This document shows, one piece after another, positions 10,830-21,416 of a stretch of 64,000 nucleotides of DNA. The notes under the pieces are model-generated. The model saw only the letters and a program-made list of their open reading frames with translations, searched no databases and had not been told where the DNA came from. The position numbers and the translations under genes were made by a program. Each line of letters starts with the position of its first letter. Within the stretch, counting starts at the first letter, position 1. Location: NCBI RefSeq assembly GCF_003171515.1, contig NC_089398.1:1116001-1180000 (forward strand), read 5' to 3'. The DNA is from Pyrenophora tritici-repentis. Lineage: Eukaryota; Ascomycota; Dothideomycetes; Pleosporales; Pleosporaceae.

Positions 10830-11933
10830 TCATCTCCACAGTGACCACCATGACTTCTGTGCGACCGGCGACGCGCCCTGCGCCGCGGGCGGCTGCTCAC
10901 TCGCCATACTCTCGCCCAGCGCTTGTCGTATGCCCCTCCTCGGCTTCAATTGAAACCACCACGTCGTGCCAAAGTTATAGCGCTTCATATCCACCACCTC
11001 TAGCCCGCTCTCTTCCACGATCTTGCCGATGTCTTTGTTCCACCAGCAACCGTGCTCATCGGCATGCGCTGGCGCAGTCTTGTCCAATATACCGTTGAGC
11101 CACTCGTAATGCGACTTGCCGTGCTCCAGCAGCAGTATCTGTCCCTTCTCGTTTGTGCATGCCTCTAGATTCTGCAGCAACCTGACAGGTTCTGGCGTGG
11201 AGCAGAGTCCCATGGTCTGTATCACTGTGTCGTATCCATCTTTGGCACCGTAAGGCGGGGTTATCGGATCTAGGGCGGATTGTTGCTTGAAGAAGACGCG
11301 ACTAAAGTATTCCTTGTGCGTGTCGTTCCATTTCCGCTTTGCAACCGCTAGCATGGGCCCGCTAGAGTCGAGCAATGTGACAGTGTCGCATTGCTTGGTA
11401 TTGTAGTATGGCATGTTCCTGCCCGTACCCACAGCAACCTCCAACACATGTCCCTTGGCCATGGCAGTGAGCTTCTTCCGCTTCGAGGTAAGGAGGAGCA
11501 GCATCTCCGATGTGTCCACCTTCTCGTCGTAGCCGTCAGCCTCCTTGTCGAACCGGTCGGAGAGGTCCTCGGGCAGATCTTGCAGGTCCACATCTTGTGT
11601 TAGCGATACCCAAAGCATAGCTCCATATGTGCCCATGCCGAATGCGACCAGCCCGATACCGAACATGGGCCATTGCCTCCATCTCCGCAGTTTTGCCTGG
11701 TGCTGTGCCGACCTCAATTCCTCATCCGACAAGCGCTGTAGGTCCGATAGTCTTGGACGCTCCCTCCATATTCTCTGCCCAATCTGTGCTGGTGTTGGAT
11801 CGCTGGCGCTTCGTAATGATTCATCAGCATCGGGCTGCGTTTGCGGTATCCGTCTGCGGAATGGGGTGGCGGGCCTCGATGGTATTGCAGCTTTCACCGG
11901 GAACACCTTTGGGGGCTTGGGAAGCTTCGCCAT
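10830..11933 (-). CDS. oms1: OMS1-like mitochondrial membrane methyltransferase
   Basis: A single exon of 367 aa. The N-terminus is basic and Pro-rich (mitochondrial presequence-like), followed by one membrane helix around residues 88-110 (WPMFGIGLVAFGMGTYGAMLW). A class I S-adenosylmethionine methyltransferase fold follows, with motif I HVLEVAVGTGRNMPYY at about 162-177, an acidic loop TLLDSS (motif II), and the later motif LLLEHGKSHYEWLN. The order presequence-helix-methyltransferase is that of yeast Oms1, an inner-membrane protein whose overproduction suppresses oxa1 defects; a methylation substrate is not given by the sequence. It is transcribed divergently from the oxidase gene starting at 12242, with only 308 bp between the two start codons. 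Confidence 0.85.
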   Translation of the reverse strand: MAKLPKPPKVFPVKAAIPSRPATPFRRRIPQTQPDADESLRSASDPTPAQIGQRIWRERPRLSDLQRLSDEELRSAQHQAKLRRWRQWPMFGIGLVAFGMGTYGAMLWVSLTQDVDLQDLPEDLSDRFDKEADGYDEKVDTSEMLLLLTSKRKKLTAMAKGHVLEVAVGTGRNMPYYNTKQCDTVTLLDSSGPMLAVAKRKWNDTHKEYFSRVFFKQQSALDPITPPYGAKDGYDTVIQTMGLCSTPEPVRLLQNLEACTNEKGQILLLEHGKSHYEWLNGILDKTAPAHADEHGCWWNKDIGKIVEESGLEVVDMKRYNFGTTWWFQLKPRRGIRQALGESMASEQPPAAQGASPVAQKSWWSLWR

Positions 11934-12241
11934 GGCAAACTAATGAGGTGTGGACGATATGAGCAGTGAATGGTGTGGACGATCAATTGGCAAAGTTGTC
12001 ACAACGCTGGAATGAAGCCTCAAAACTTTTGATGCACGACCCGATCGCCTGGTACCGTCAAGGTCCAAGCGCCCTGCAAGCCACTGGCTTTTGCACCGCG
12101 CCCAGCCGATGCGCGGCCTTCAGACGACAAAACGGCCCACCAGTGCTGCTCGGCACTTTGATAGCTTTAGACAGACTTTTTCACGTCGCTTCCCTTTTTC
12201 TGTTGATTGTTTGCTTTTGTATCCCTACTGCATCTTCCATA
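11934..12241. promoter_or_regulatory. Short divergent promoter between oms1-like and amadoriase-type gene
   Basis: The 308 bp between two divergent start codons must hold both promoters. There is no clear TATA box; a pyrimidine-rich run (CACGTCGCTTCCCTTTTTCTG, about 12180-12200) lies 40-60 bases before the oxidase start and resembles the CT-rich core of fungal promoters. Confidence 0.5.
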
Positions 12242-13677
12242 ATGGCGTCTTCTGCATCTTCCCAGATACCCTCGTCCATCTTGATTGTCGGAAGCGGTGC
12301 TTTTGGGCTTTCTACTGCATATTCTCTATGTCGAAACCCCCTGTTCAATCACACTTCAATCACTGTTGTAGACCGTCATCCGTTTCCTACTCCAGATGGC
12401 TCCAGCGTAAGTAGTGTAGTTCAATGTACTAGGTTGCGCTTCACATTCATCAGTCATCCTGTAATATGCTTCAAACAGTGACCACAAGCTCAAACTACGA
12501 CTTATAGATTGATACCTCACGAATCATCCGTCCAGACTATGCAGCCGCACGCTACACCCGCCTCGCTACTATCGCCCAGAACCACTGGCGAACCGATTTC
12601 GCGACCGAACACTACCATGAGGTTGGACTATGTGTGACCGCCTGGGGTCCCGAGCAAAAATACGTTTCCGAATCTCTCGCAAACGTCCGCGCCATAGGAA
12701 CAGATAAGGTCGAGGTGCTCAATTCAGCAGAGGATATCCAGAAAGCATGCGGCTTGGAAGGCAAGGATCCTTGGGGCAATGGCAGCACAGGATACGTCAA
12801 CTGGAGTTCAGGCTGGGCCAACGCTGAAGGTGCCATGATGTGGCTGCGCGAAAAGGTGGAAAAGCTGAAAAGAGTCAATTTTGTAACGAAGCCCGTACAA
12901 AAACTTCTGATCGACCATAAAACCAACACCGTTTCCGGCGTTCGGCTCAGCGACTCGAGTGAATTGAAGGCAGACCTTACCATGCTGGCAGCAGGAGCAT
13001 GGACAGCGTCTCTCATTGATCTGCGTGGAATCTGCAAGGCAACTGGCCAAACACTGTGTTACATGCCAATCTCTGAAGAGGAGGAAGCCAAAATGTCTAA
13101 GCAGCCGACTATCCTAAATCTCTCCCATGGTCTCTTCATGATTCCTCCTCACAAGGGATTGCTCAAAGTAGCGCGACACGGCCATGGCTACATCAATCCA
13201 ACTACAATTCCACACCCAGAATCAGAAGACCCGAACGAGACGATTACAGTCTCTCTGCCCTATACCTCTTTCGATGATCCATCGCAAGCAGCACCGATTG
13301 AAGGACAGCGACAATGCCGCAATTTTCTGGCTGCTATTCATCCCTCACTTGCTACACCCTCGCGGCCATTTACCAAGTCTAAGATCTGTTGGTACACTGA
13401 TACAAGAGACGGTGACTTTTTGATCTCGTACCACCCCAAGTACAAGGGATTGTTTGTAGCGACGGGTGGCTCAGGACATGGTTTCAAGTTCCTGCCAGTC
13501 ATTGGTGACAGTATCGTGGAGTGTATACAAGGGCGGACACCGGAAGACTTCAAGGGCCGTTGGGAGTGGCCGGCTGAGCGAATCCCGGAAGAGCAGTGGG
13601 CCGGTGATGGAAGTCGGGGTGGCCCGGTTGGGATGGTGTTGCAAGATGAAATGGCTAAAAGCCAGGGCAAGTTGTAG
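12242..13677 (+). CDS. FAD-dependent amine oxidase of the fructosyl amino acid/sarcosine oxidase family (copy 1)
   Basis: Two exons, 12242-12406 and 12508-13677, joined across a 101-nt intron, give 444 aa. The N-terminal dinucleotide-binding loop is ILIVGSGAFGLSTA (Gly17-Gly22), and IDTSRIIRPDYA right after the splice junction fits the family's substrate-side loop. Cys349 in KICWYTDTRDGDFL is at the position where monomeric sarcosine oxidases and amadoriases attach FAD covalently, and GGSGHGFKFLPVIG near the C-terminus is the second FAD-contacting block. Such enzymes oxidise N-methyl or N-fructosyl amino acids, releasing hydrogen peroxide. The last residues are GKL, at best a weak peroxisomal signal. 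A saccharopine-oxidase-like or other secondary-amine specificity is equally possible. A related enzyme lies at 22414-24131. Confidence 0.85.
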
Positions 13678-14295
13678 ATGATGGTTATGGTCGAAAATCT
13701 GTTCAATATGTAAATATGTCCTGACACATACGTCTTAGCCCTTTCGTAGATATATATAATCTCCCTATATATGCCCCTCTGCAGTTTCTTCATCTACCAG
13801 CTATTGCTTTTAAAAACGAAACCCCGATCTCCGCAAAACATATCTCGGCCGTTGCCTCCCTTTTCCCAAAATATGATGGCAATGGAAGAAAATTAAAACT
13901 ACTCATTTTCCCCAATCTTAAAGTTCGCATACCCACTACGCATGTCTTTCCCCTAACCTAAAAAAAACATATGAAATATCTCTCTTGAGATTTTTTTCCA
14001 CTTCTTTCCTCCCAGAATTTCACCTCCTCGCCTGAATGACGGTTCTGCCTATATATTTTGCAAATAAACCAGATAAATGGGTGTTGCGATCCAACAGAAA
14101 CTGCTCGTCAATTGTTTAATGAGTACCAGTGCTACAAAAAGTCATCACAAAAAAAAAGGAAAATGGAGAACTCACATGTTAGATCTTAAAAGAAAGTTTT
14201 TGTGTGCTCTAATACAAGTTGTCTTGCTGCGGAGGAGAAGAAATGAAGATTCTCAACTCTACGTGACGCTGTATTTCAGCTCTCTAAAAATCAAC
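13678..14295. other. Intergenic, AT-rich flank of the transposon
   Basis: No gene seen. The start holds the 3' untranslated region of the oxidase gene; the rest is A/T-rich with poly-A and poly-T runs up to the TA target site at 14296-14297. Confidence 0.6.
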
Positions 14296-14297
14296 TA

Positions 14298-14352
14298 ACA
14301 TGATCCATGGGCGAGCGGCGCACACGGGCGAGCGGCGCACCCCACCAACTTT
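14298..14352 (+). repeat. Left terminal inverted repeat (55 bp) with internal direct repeat
   Basis: It begins ACATGATCCATGGGCGAG and is the perfect reverse complement of 16097-16151. Inside, the 15-nt block GGGCGAGCGGCGCAC occurs twice, separated by AC. Paired blocks of this kind could be two binding sites for the transposase's DNA-binding domain. Confidence 0.95.
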
Positions 14353-14417
14353 TGCAACTTTAAAGCGATGCATCTCAACAACGCGATAATATTATTGCTA
14401 GATATTGATACAGTAGA

Positions 14418-16070
14418 TTACTCTATATTAATAGTATCAGTCTTGCATGTGCGCGAGTTGTGCCCAGTCTCCTTGCACCTAGTGCAGCGCCTTTGAGCCC
14501 GCTGGCTGAGGCCTGATCGCGCTCCTCCTTGACGCTCTTCATGAGCAATCTGCTGGTCAGCCTCATTTTGAGCCAGTATATCCTCTCCAGCTCCCTTTGT
14601 GAGTACTCCATGCTTCTGTATACGCCTTTTAGAGCGCCGCCTACGCTCTGAGGCTGCGCTATTGGCCTTCTCAAGACTAGAGATCCGATCGCGCATCAGC
14701 TCAGCAGAGAGCATCATCACCTCGGCGCCCTTCTTTAGCTGGTCAATCGCCATAATAATTGAAGCTGGTGATGAGCTCTTGTGCTGGCGCACGCGCTCAC
14801 GTATTAGGCTTGACTGAGCCTCAAGCTCACGCGCGTTGCTCGGCGTTTGAGCTACCCAGGGAGCCTCTGGCAGAGCTGCTGGAGGAGTAGGTGTACGCAG
14901 TTGTACATCTACCTTTGATAGAACAGCCTCTGGTTGTAGAGGAACAAGGCCTGCGCCGCGGAAGGCTGAGCAGATATTGGCTGGCGTGAACGCTTGATCA
15001 AATGCTGCCTTGAACGCTGGCAGAAACTCTAGCTTGGTGATGTGGTTGATGTGGTTGCGCATAAGGCTCTCCACCTCACGGCTGTACGCGCGCTTCAATG
15101 GCGAGAAGCAGCCAACATCAAGTGGCTGGAGTAGGTGAGATGAGTGAGGAGGCATACAGAGCGTATGGATATTGTTCTCCTTGCAGAGCTCCTGGAACTC
15201 TAGAGATTGGTGGCTCTTATGGCCATCAATAATAAGCAGGCGACGCGCGCCTACACTACGAGCCTGCGTGTGAGCGTTGAAGTGCTTTAGCCACTCAACT
15301 CCAAGCTCATTATTCGTCCAGCCATTATCGCTGACTGCGATCGCCCAGTCGCGTGGGATCTCAGCTTCCTTATACCAGGCTGATAGGTGGTACTGGCCAG
15401 CGAAGATGAGGAACGGTGGGACTGACCAGCCAGCAGCGCTGATAGCAGCGATCAGCGTTACCCACTCGCGATTGCCTGGCTGAATACTCTTCGGCCTGCC
15501 TCTCCTCTCTGCTCCTGTTATAACTAGCTGCGTTGTAATCTTGCCCATCATAAAGCCAGCTTCATCAAAGTTGTAGACGTCCTCATCGCAGATACCTAGC
15601 TCAGCCTTTGTCTCTTCTACAAGCTTAAACCACCTCTTTATTAATGTTGCATCCTCACAAAGAGCTCTCTGCCTATCGTACGCTTGGTTGAAACACGTCC
15701 GAAGACTGTCTGTACGCTTAACAAAGGTAGATGGCCAGTTGACTCCAACCTGCTCTCCACCACGCGCAGCCAGCAGCTTATCAGCCATATCACGTACAGC
15801 TGTGTAGGTAGGCGCAAATCCACGCAGATCTAGCTGAAGTATATAGCTAATAATCACCTCCTCTTCTCTCTGGGTAAGCTTCCTTGAGTTGGGCGGGCAA
15901 TCGCGTCGGGCAGGTATACCAGCGCGTCGGCGGCGGAGCGTTGTTTCGGCTACGTTGTAGACTACTGCAGCAGTACGGGTACCTTGGATCTGGTGCGCAT
16001 TAATAGATGAGATAGCAAGCTGAATATCTGCTTCATTTGATAGTAATTGAGTAGCGCTGCGTTGAGCCAT
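14418..16070 (-). CDS. Transposase, DD35D pogo/Fot1 type, with C-terminal zinc knuckle
   Basis: A single exon of 550 aa. The N-terminus holds a psq-type helix-turn-helix (about residues 10-60, ending [13 protein letters not shown]) and a CENP-B/Tc5-like DNA-binding region (about 65-140). The DDE_1 catalytic domain shows Asp in YNFDEAGF (about 168), Asp in [10 protein letters not shown] (about 281) and Asp in [14 protein letters not shown] (about 317); the last two are separated by 35 residues. A predicted coiled-coil stretch (about 440-490) precedes a final CX2CX4HX4C zinc knuckle ([14 protein letters not shown]). The enzyme would cut and join the element ends. It has no stops or frameshifts, and all three catalytic Asp are present. 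Confidence 0.95.
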   Translation of the reverse strand: MAQRSATQLLSNEADIQLAISSINAHQIQGTRTAAVVYNVAETTLRRRRAGIPARRDCPPNSRKLTQREEEVIISYILQLDLRGFAPTYTAVRDMADKLLAARGGEQVGVNWPSTFVKRTDSLRTCFNQAYDRQRALCEDATLIKRWFKLVEETKAELGICDEDVYNFDEAGFMMGKITTQLVITGAERRGRPKSIQPGNREWVTLIAAISAAGWSVPPFLIFAGQYHLSAWYKEAEIPRDWAIAVSDNGWTNNELGVEWLKHFNAHTQARSVGARRLLIIDGHKSHQSLEFQELCKENNIHTLCMPPHSSHLLQPLDVGCFSPLKRAYSREVESLMRNHINHITKLEFLPAFKAAFDQAFTPANICSAFRGAGLVPLQPEAVLSKVDVQLRTPTPPAALPEAPWVAQTPSNARELEAQSSLIRERVRQHKSSSPASIIMAIDQLKKGAEVMMLSAELMRDRISSLEKANSAASERRRRSKRRIQKHGVLTKGAGEDILAQNEADQQIAHEERQGGARSGLSQRAQRRCTRCKETGHNSRTCKTDTINIE

Positions 16071-16096
16071 TGTAGATTAAGATCAGTAAGGTGAGT

Positions 16097-16151
16097 AAAG
16101 TTGGTGGGGTGCGCCGCTCGCCCGTGTGCGCCGCTCGCCCATGGATCATGT
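16097..16151 (-). repeat. Right terminal inverted repeat (55 bp)
   Basis: Exact inverted copy of 14298-14352, including both 15-nt internal blocks; followed by TA at 16152-16153. The transposase start codon is 27 bases inside this repeat, so the promoter must be in or very near the repeat itself. Confidence 0.95.
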
Positions 16152-16153
16152 TA

Positions 16154-17088
16154 CGGCTTTTGTCTTTCAAGAGCCGGTATATGAAGTATAGTAGCACAAA
16201 CCTCATGGTGCGACTGAAAACTCCAGACTAAAAAGTTACGTGTTCCTGAGAAGTTCTGAAGCGTGTTCATGAACGCCATTATTCTCCTTCACTTCCCTTC
16301 CCTTCTCTTTACTATCGAATCTTAAAACGTTAACTTCTCAAAAGTCTCAATGAAATGTTGGGTAGTGGGAGAGAATTTCCCCTGTGATGATAAAAATTGT
16401 ACTGAGTAAATGCATGTTTGAAGCCTCCCTAGGTGTTGTCAAAAGCGTTTACTAAGTGCTATGTGTGCTTATGTGCCTCAGAATATTTCAAAAACGGGGT
16501 TCTCATAACTTGTGTCTTTTTACAGATCTACGGTCGACCACACATGATTTCATCTGCAAATGTTCGTAAACAGAGACTAGCATATATATATATGTGTGTG
16601 TGTGTGTACAGGAGTAGATTTTAGATATGTTTATGCTTGGTAGATGCAGCGAAAACCCACGACTGGATATTCCAGGCGGGGACTGAACGGTTCAAAAGTA
16701 TTTCGTCACTAGTATAGGACATGAACCGACTGGATCTGATATTTGAGAAAGACTTATGCGGTGCGTAGAACGAGAGTGGAAGAAGCAAAGACAGCAAGAT
16801 GCGTGAGACAGGACTTTATAGTGCGTATGGATATTTATTAGGACTAGCTCAACCCGATTCGTCGTGCACTTTGTGATGAGTCTGGTAGTCCTGCCATTCA
16901 TAGAAGAGGTGTCCTGAAAAGCACTAGCTGTGTCAATTATCTCATGTCACCCACGTGCTCATAACCAGCAAGCGAGAACACGATGATTATAGCAACATAC
17001 TCATTGAGTGCTAAGAAAGTCTTGGAGGCGACGAATAACCCCACAACAAGTAAGAAGATAGTATGTGCTTTCATAACGCTCCTCTCAT
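16154..17088. other. Intergenic, holds a TA/TG microsatellite
   Basis: No gene recognised. A run of alternating TA then TG dinucleotides lies at about 16582-16608. The far end holds the 3' untranslated region of the adenylating-enzyme gene. Confidence 0.55.
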
Positions 17089-18875
17089 CTATACGAGACT
17101 ACTCTTTCTCTCATTCTCCAAGCGCATGTATGCCTGCTCGATTTCTCCCAGATAGTCCTGTTCGACTGCCCTCCTCTGCACCACCTGCTTCAAATTGACT
17201 TGAAAAGGCTTCTCCTTCTTCGCAAGCAACAAGGTTTCCTTCGGAATCCTAATTTCATCGATATCGGCCTTGTTGGTTCCGGTAACTATATGCTCGTACA
17301 GCTCTTCGAGCAGTTGCGCCTCACTCTTTCTGTCCAACACACCTACCTTCGCTTGCATGATGATATATGGTGTGGGTCGACCCTCGCCACCAACGAGCAC
17401 CTGCTCTACGTCCGAATGTAGCAGGATTCTTTTCTCAATATCTTGTGCGTTGAACTTCGCTAGCCAATTTAGCTTTGTCAGGTCGTCTTTGCGTGCGGAA
17501 AATTCCCATCGCGTCCGAGCGTCCGAGTCTGTCACAGGCCTGTAGAGCTCCTTCGTTTCAATGCGATCCAAGTGTCTGTGTGCAGTATTCCAGAACGCCA
17601 ACTGAAATGGATTCATGCGCCCGTCTTTAGGAGCTTCGAGGACGAGTTCGTGGAGGTCCTCGCCCGGGATGTCAAGGGGAACCATCTTGTGACCGTTCTC
17701 CGGGACGAAGTCATGGGTATACCACAACTTTCTATTCGCTGGTCGCAAACTCAATTGATCTCCAGTCTCGGTTGAACCAATCGCAGGGCTCAGTCGCGTA
17801 TACTGACAGAGGTCATCACCAATGGCTTGATTCAACGGAGCGCCAAGGTATACGACGAATTCCAAGGATCTTAGTAACTTTTTAGAAGCTGGATCGTCAT
17901 ACAGCGTGGTGATTGTGTATGGAGGACACCTCATACCGTCGATTTGGTTCATCTGGAGGATCTTCTTGAATGTTCTGGGTGTTAAACTGACCTCACCCTG
18001 TGGCAACATGATACAGGGGCTGTCTAGAAAGACCGGGCTGACTATCATCGCATGCAGACCAGCTAGCCATTGCGGAGGGCACGGATTGAGGTTCGTCTTC
18101 CCGAACCAAGACTCATATGCAAGACCTCGAGGCCAGTGTCTTTTGTTAAGAACGGGCACGTTCTTGTATGCAGCCCACATACCATTGGTGTGATAGATTG
18201 GCCTGGGTACACCTAGAAGAGATAAGCGACTTTTCCTCTTTTCATTTCCAGGAATGTGCTTACCGGTCGTTCCAGATGTATGTATAATGATAATCTCGTC
18301 CCACTCGGCTTCTTCGTATGTCTTTTCATACGGATATCGCTTCTGCCCTTCGTTATCGAGCATCCAGTGCAGCGTTGGCAGCGCATGTATATCTAGACCC
18401 GGTTTTGATTTCACTAGAGATCCTCCGGCATCGTCTTCTGCATAGAGCCACACTCTACAGTTCGTCGATTCAACTAAGCCGTCCAAACCTTCTTCCGTTA
18501 TACGGCCGTCTGGAACCAGTAACTGCGAGAATTATTAGCGTCTCTCACAAAAGACAATGTATCCAAACTAACCTTGCGTCCATTTTTTATGATAGCTGGT
18601 ATCAGAATTGCATATCGCGGGTCGTTTGGTCCAAAGTACGCGACTGTGTCGCACGTACTCGCCTTGCCAAACTTTTCGTCAAACCAATATGCAACCTTGT
18701 TGATAGCATTTGCATACTGCCTCCAAGTAATCACTTGATAGCCAGCCTGCTCCCAGTCTTTGAGGGCGTACCGCATGTACATATGATCCGGGATCCATTG
18801 CGCTTTCTCGTCGATAGCATGCACCAGCAATTGGCCTTGCGGTTGTTTGAGCTCGCCCTCTGCCAAGGAACCCAT
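17089..18875 (-). CDS. Stand-alone adenylating enzyme (NRPS-like A domain, ANL superfamily)
   Basis: Three exons, 18875-18573, 18522-18264 and 18212-17089, give 561 aa. The family core motif reads HTSGTTGVPRPI (about 181-192) only after removal of a 51-nt intron that itself has no stop. Later motifs are IGSTETGD (A5-like), WEFSARKDDLTKLNWLAKFNA (A8-like hinge), and KEKPFQVNLKQVVQRRAV, matching the last block of fungal aminoadipate-reductase-like adenylation domains (KPF...KGTVQRR). Such enzymes activate a carboxylic or amino acid as its adenylate. The chain stops right after this block, with no carrier (Ser-phosphopantetheine) or reductase domain, so it would need CoA or a partner carrier as acceptor. 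Next to it lie the transposon and an UNC93-like transporter. The substrate cannot be read from sequence. Confidence 0.8.
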
Positions 18876-19700
18876 CTTGAGATTGTAAGAGTAAGAAGAA
18901 TGGACTTCAGAAGGCTACTGTGGAAATAGCTACAGTATTGCGTTGGTGAGCAACTGGGTATCAATATCGGCCGAAAACAATGATCATATTATATATGATA
19001 CGAGTGTCTCGCATATCAACACCTCGTCTTACCCTCGCCTTAATCTCGGCTACACGCATATCCGTCTAAACCGTTTAAATCCGGCGGCATCATCCATCAG
19101 CACGAGTCGGAGATAACCCACCTTCCCCACTACCGTATGGCATCTTTCCTAAATGAGAAACACACAGTGCCACTGTGCTGGCTCATAAGACCATGAGTAT
19201 CCTGATTCACCGATCGGCAATGAAAAAGAACGGCTCCTAAACAACCCATTCGGAGTATACCGGGACTTCGAATCCTTGTACGAAGTACAGGTTGACTTTA
19301 TGTTGCGTACGTCAAGCGGAACTGCATTTGCTTGATGCAACCTAGTGCTGAGCTAACCCATGCATGCACAACATACAAGCTCACGCGCTAGTGATGCGCG
19401 AGTTGTTTGTCTAGACTTGTCTGTTTAAGCCGCCTGTTGCGAAGAGTTGAAACGACGAATATCTATTGAAAGGCAATACTCGGAGCGAAGCAGGAGAACG
19501 ATTTATTGGGATTGTATTCGCGCATGGCTTCGCCACGTAGGGTCGATGATCCGATAGGAGCACTTATTCACACACCTCACCCGCGCTTACAAGGCTTAGT
19601 TAGAGACTACCTAAATCCAGGTCCGAGGCAATGTTTCGATCGTTCGATTCACACGTACGCCAAGTAACAGTGATTTATTTCTAAGTCCTGCCTCCTAGCC
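18876..19700. other. Intergenic between adenylating enzyme and UNC93-like gene
   Basis: Holds the promoter of the adenylating-enzyme gene (leftward) and the 3' region of the transporter gene. No protein-like frame and no RNA gene was seen. Confidence 0.5.
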
Positions 19701-21416
19701 TTAGACCTTCGTTTTGACCTCGACATTACCAATCTTGTTCTCCTCGCGATACATCTCCTCGGCAATAACATCAGCAGGGATGCGATCGGGTGTTGAGTTG
19801 ACCAGGATCAACATCGGACCAAATGCTAGCGCCATCAATCCGAAAGTGACACAGAAGCCAACCATAGGGCTAGTCTTGATCTGCGTGTTCATACCGTAAG
19901 AAATCGCCTGGCCAATGGCTTCGAGACAGCGGAATGCAGCTCCGTTGCGGACGTTTGCTGTGCAGGGTTAGCTTGGAACTGCCCAAAGACTGCCGAGTGG
20001 AGTTGCTTACCTTGAGCATCAGTAGCAAAGGAAGAAAGAAGCCAGTACATGTAACTCTGCGAAAGAGGACCAGTAGTCTGGACGAAGAAGTATGGCAAGA
20101 AGGAGCGCGCATACAGCGAGTCGTCCCAATCAATCTTACCTGGGTTGTTGTGGTTGAACCTTGCTTGCATAACGATGGACCAAATGTACACCCCAAGATT
20201 GAGGACAACGACAACGCAAAGACCCATTTGCGCGCGACGCCGCTGACTGAAGCTCTTCATGTCAAGGATGAAACCAAGACCGAAGCAGCCAATGATACAG
20301 AAGAATGGCGAGATGAGAGACGAGAGTGCACGAGCGCGGACGCTAAAGTAGGTGGCGAGGTAGGTTGACCAGGTTCCGCTTCAATCTGTTAGTGCGTTAT
20401 AATCCTATATTGATTAGATTTGACTGACCTGTAGAAGAAGGACCATATCGCCCAGAATGAAGAAAGCAATATGAGTTTCGACGTGAAGGTAATCTTGATC
20501 TGCTTGATCTCCAGCATGGTACCAATCTTCTCCGAAACAAGGATGCGTGTCCCGTCCGAGCGCACCACTCTTTCGAGAGGCGATATGAGGAAGGCAAAAG
20601 GCAACGCCATGCACTCGATAATCATAAACGCGACATAGGTGTCCGGCGATACACCTCCGACTACCCCCTTTTCGTGGTTCTTGGAAAGACTGAGAAGCGG
20701 CGATGTCAGTGGTTCGTTACAACGTGTATGTGGTATATGAAGCTTACTTTATAGCACCACCCACCAGCTGTCCTAGATTCCGAGCAACAATCCAAAGTGC
20801 CAAGTATTTTCCACGTGAATTTGAAGGAGCAAGCGACATGATAGTGCCCGACTCAGCGACATACCACGTACCCGTTCCGATACCTGTGATGAAGCCACCC
20901 AAAATCAAGTACCATTGGTTTCCAAACTTGGAGTTACAATAGTATGATGAGCCCCGGATAGGGAAAGTGCAAGCACCGATGACCAATGACCATTTCGTCC
21001 CGAGTTTGTTAACGATAGGGCCTCCAAGAGCACAGCAAATTGCGAGCATAGTGTAGTTGATGGCGGTGGCAATGTTTGAGGTTTGAGGCGTAGCAAGACC
21101 ACCTCCACCAAGCCCTGGAGAAAGTTTAGCATTGTGTACCGCTTTTAGTCTTGATAAATGGTTGCTCACCCGCAATTGCATCAGCCATGGCAGGACCGCA
21201 AAAAGCTTGGACACTGAGGAGCATCATCTGTGTCAAACTGTGCTGCCAAATCCTCTTCCATCTCGGCACCGTCCTAGCATACTCTTCCATGTTCATCCTC
21301 TCATCAGCGACCTCATTTTCCAGAGGTGTATTCAGCGGATCGTTACCCTTGGTGCGGAGAGCATCGTTGTTGCCACCAGCGTGGGTGTTGGGAGGAGCAG
21401 CGTCAAACTGAGACAT
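19701..21416 (-). CDS. UNC93-like major facilitator membrane protein
   Basis: Five exons, 21416-21170, 21114-20748, 20689-20429, 20378-20011 and 19957-19701, give 499 aa; all introns are 50-58 nt and the lengths sum to an exact number of codons. After a hydrophilic N-terminus of about 60 residues come about a dozen hydrophobic segments. Family-like blocks include WQHSLTQMMLLSVQAFCGPAMADAI, the Gly-rich GLGGGG, LGTKWSLVIGACTFPIRG, and GGFITGIGTGTWYVAESGTIM. UNC93/DUF895 proteins are plasma-membrane or vacuolar MFS-type proteins of largely unknown cargo; a transport role is inferred. The gene is divergent from the second amadoriase with about 1 kb between start codons and lies downstream of no operon. 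Confidence 0.85.

Larger units (their letters stand above)
14298..16151. mobile_element. Complete pogo/Fot1-type (Tc1-mariner superfamily) DNA transposon
   Basis: An 1854-bp element bounded by 55-bp terminal inverted repeats that I find identical at both ends, flanked by a TA dinucleotide on each side (14296-14297 and 16152-16153), the target duplication typical of Tc1/mariner elements. It encodes one uninterrupted 550-aa transposase on the minus strand. Perfect ends plus an unbroken frame mean that it inserted recently or is still active, with no visible repeat-induced point mutation. It sits between the first amadoriase-type gene and the adenylating-enzyme gene, in non-coding DNA. Other copies in the genome are expected but cannot be seen here. 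Confidence 0.95.

Noticed and set aside
19190..19225. tRNA-like CTTCGAATCC near 19205
   Set aside because: No A box or acceptor stem could be paired at proper distance.
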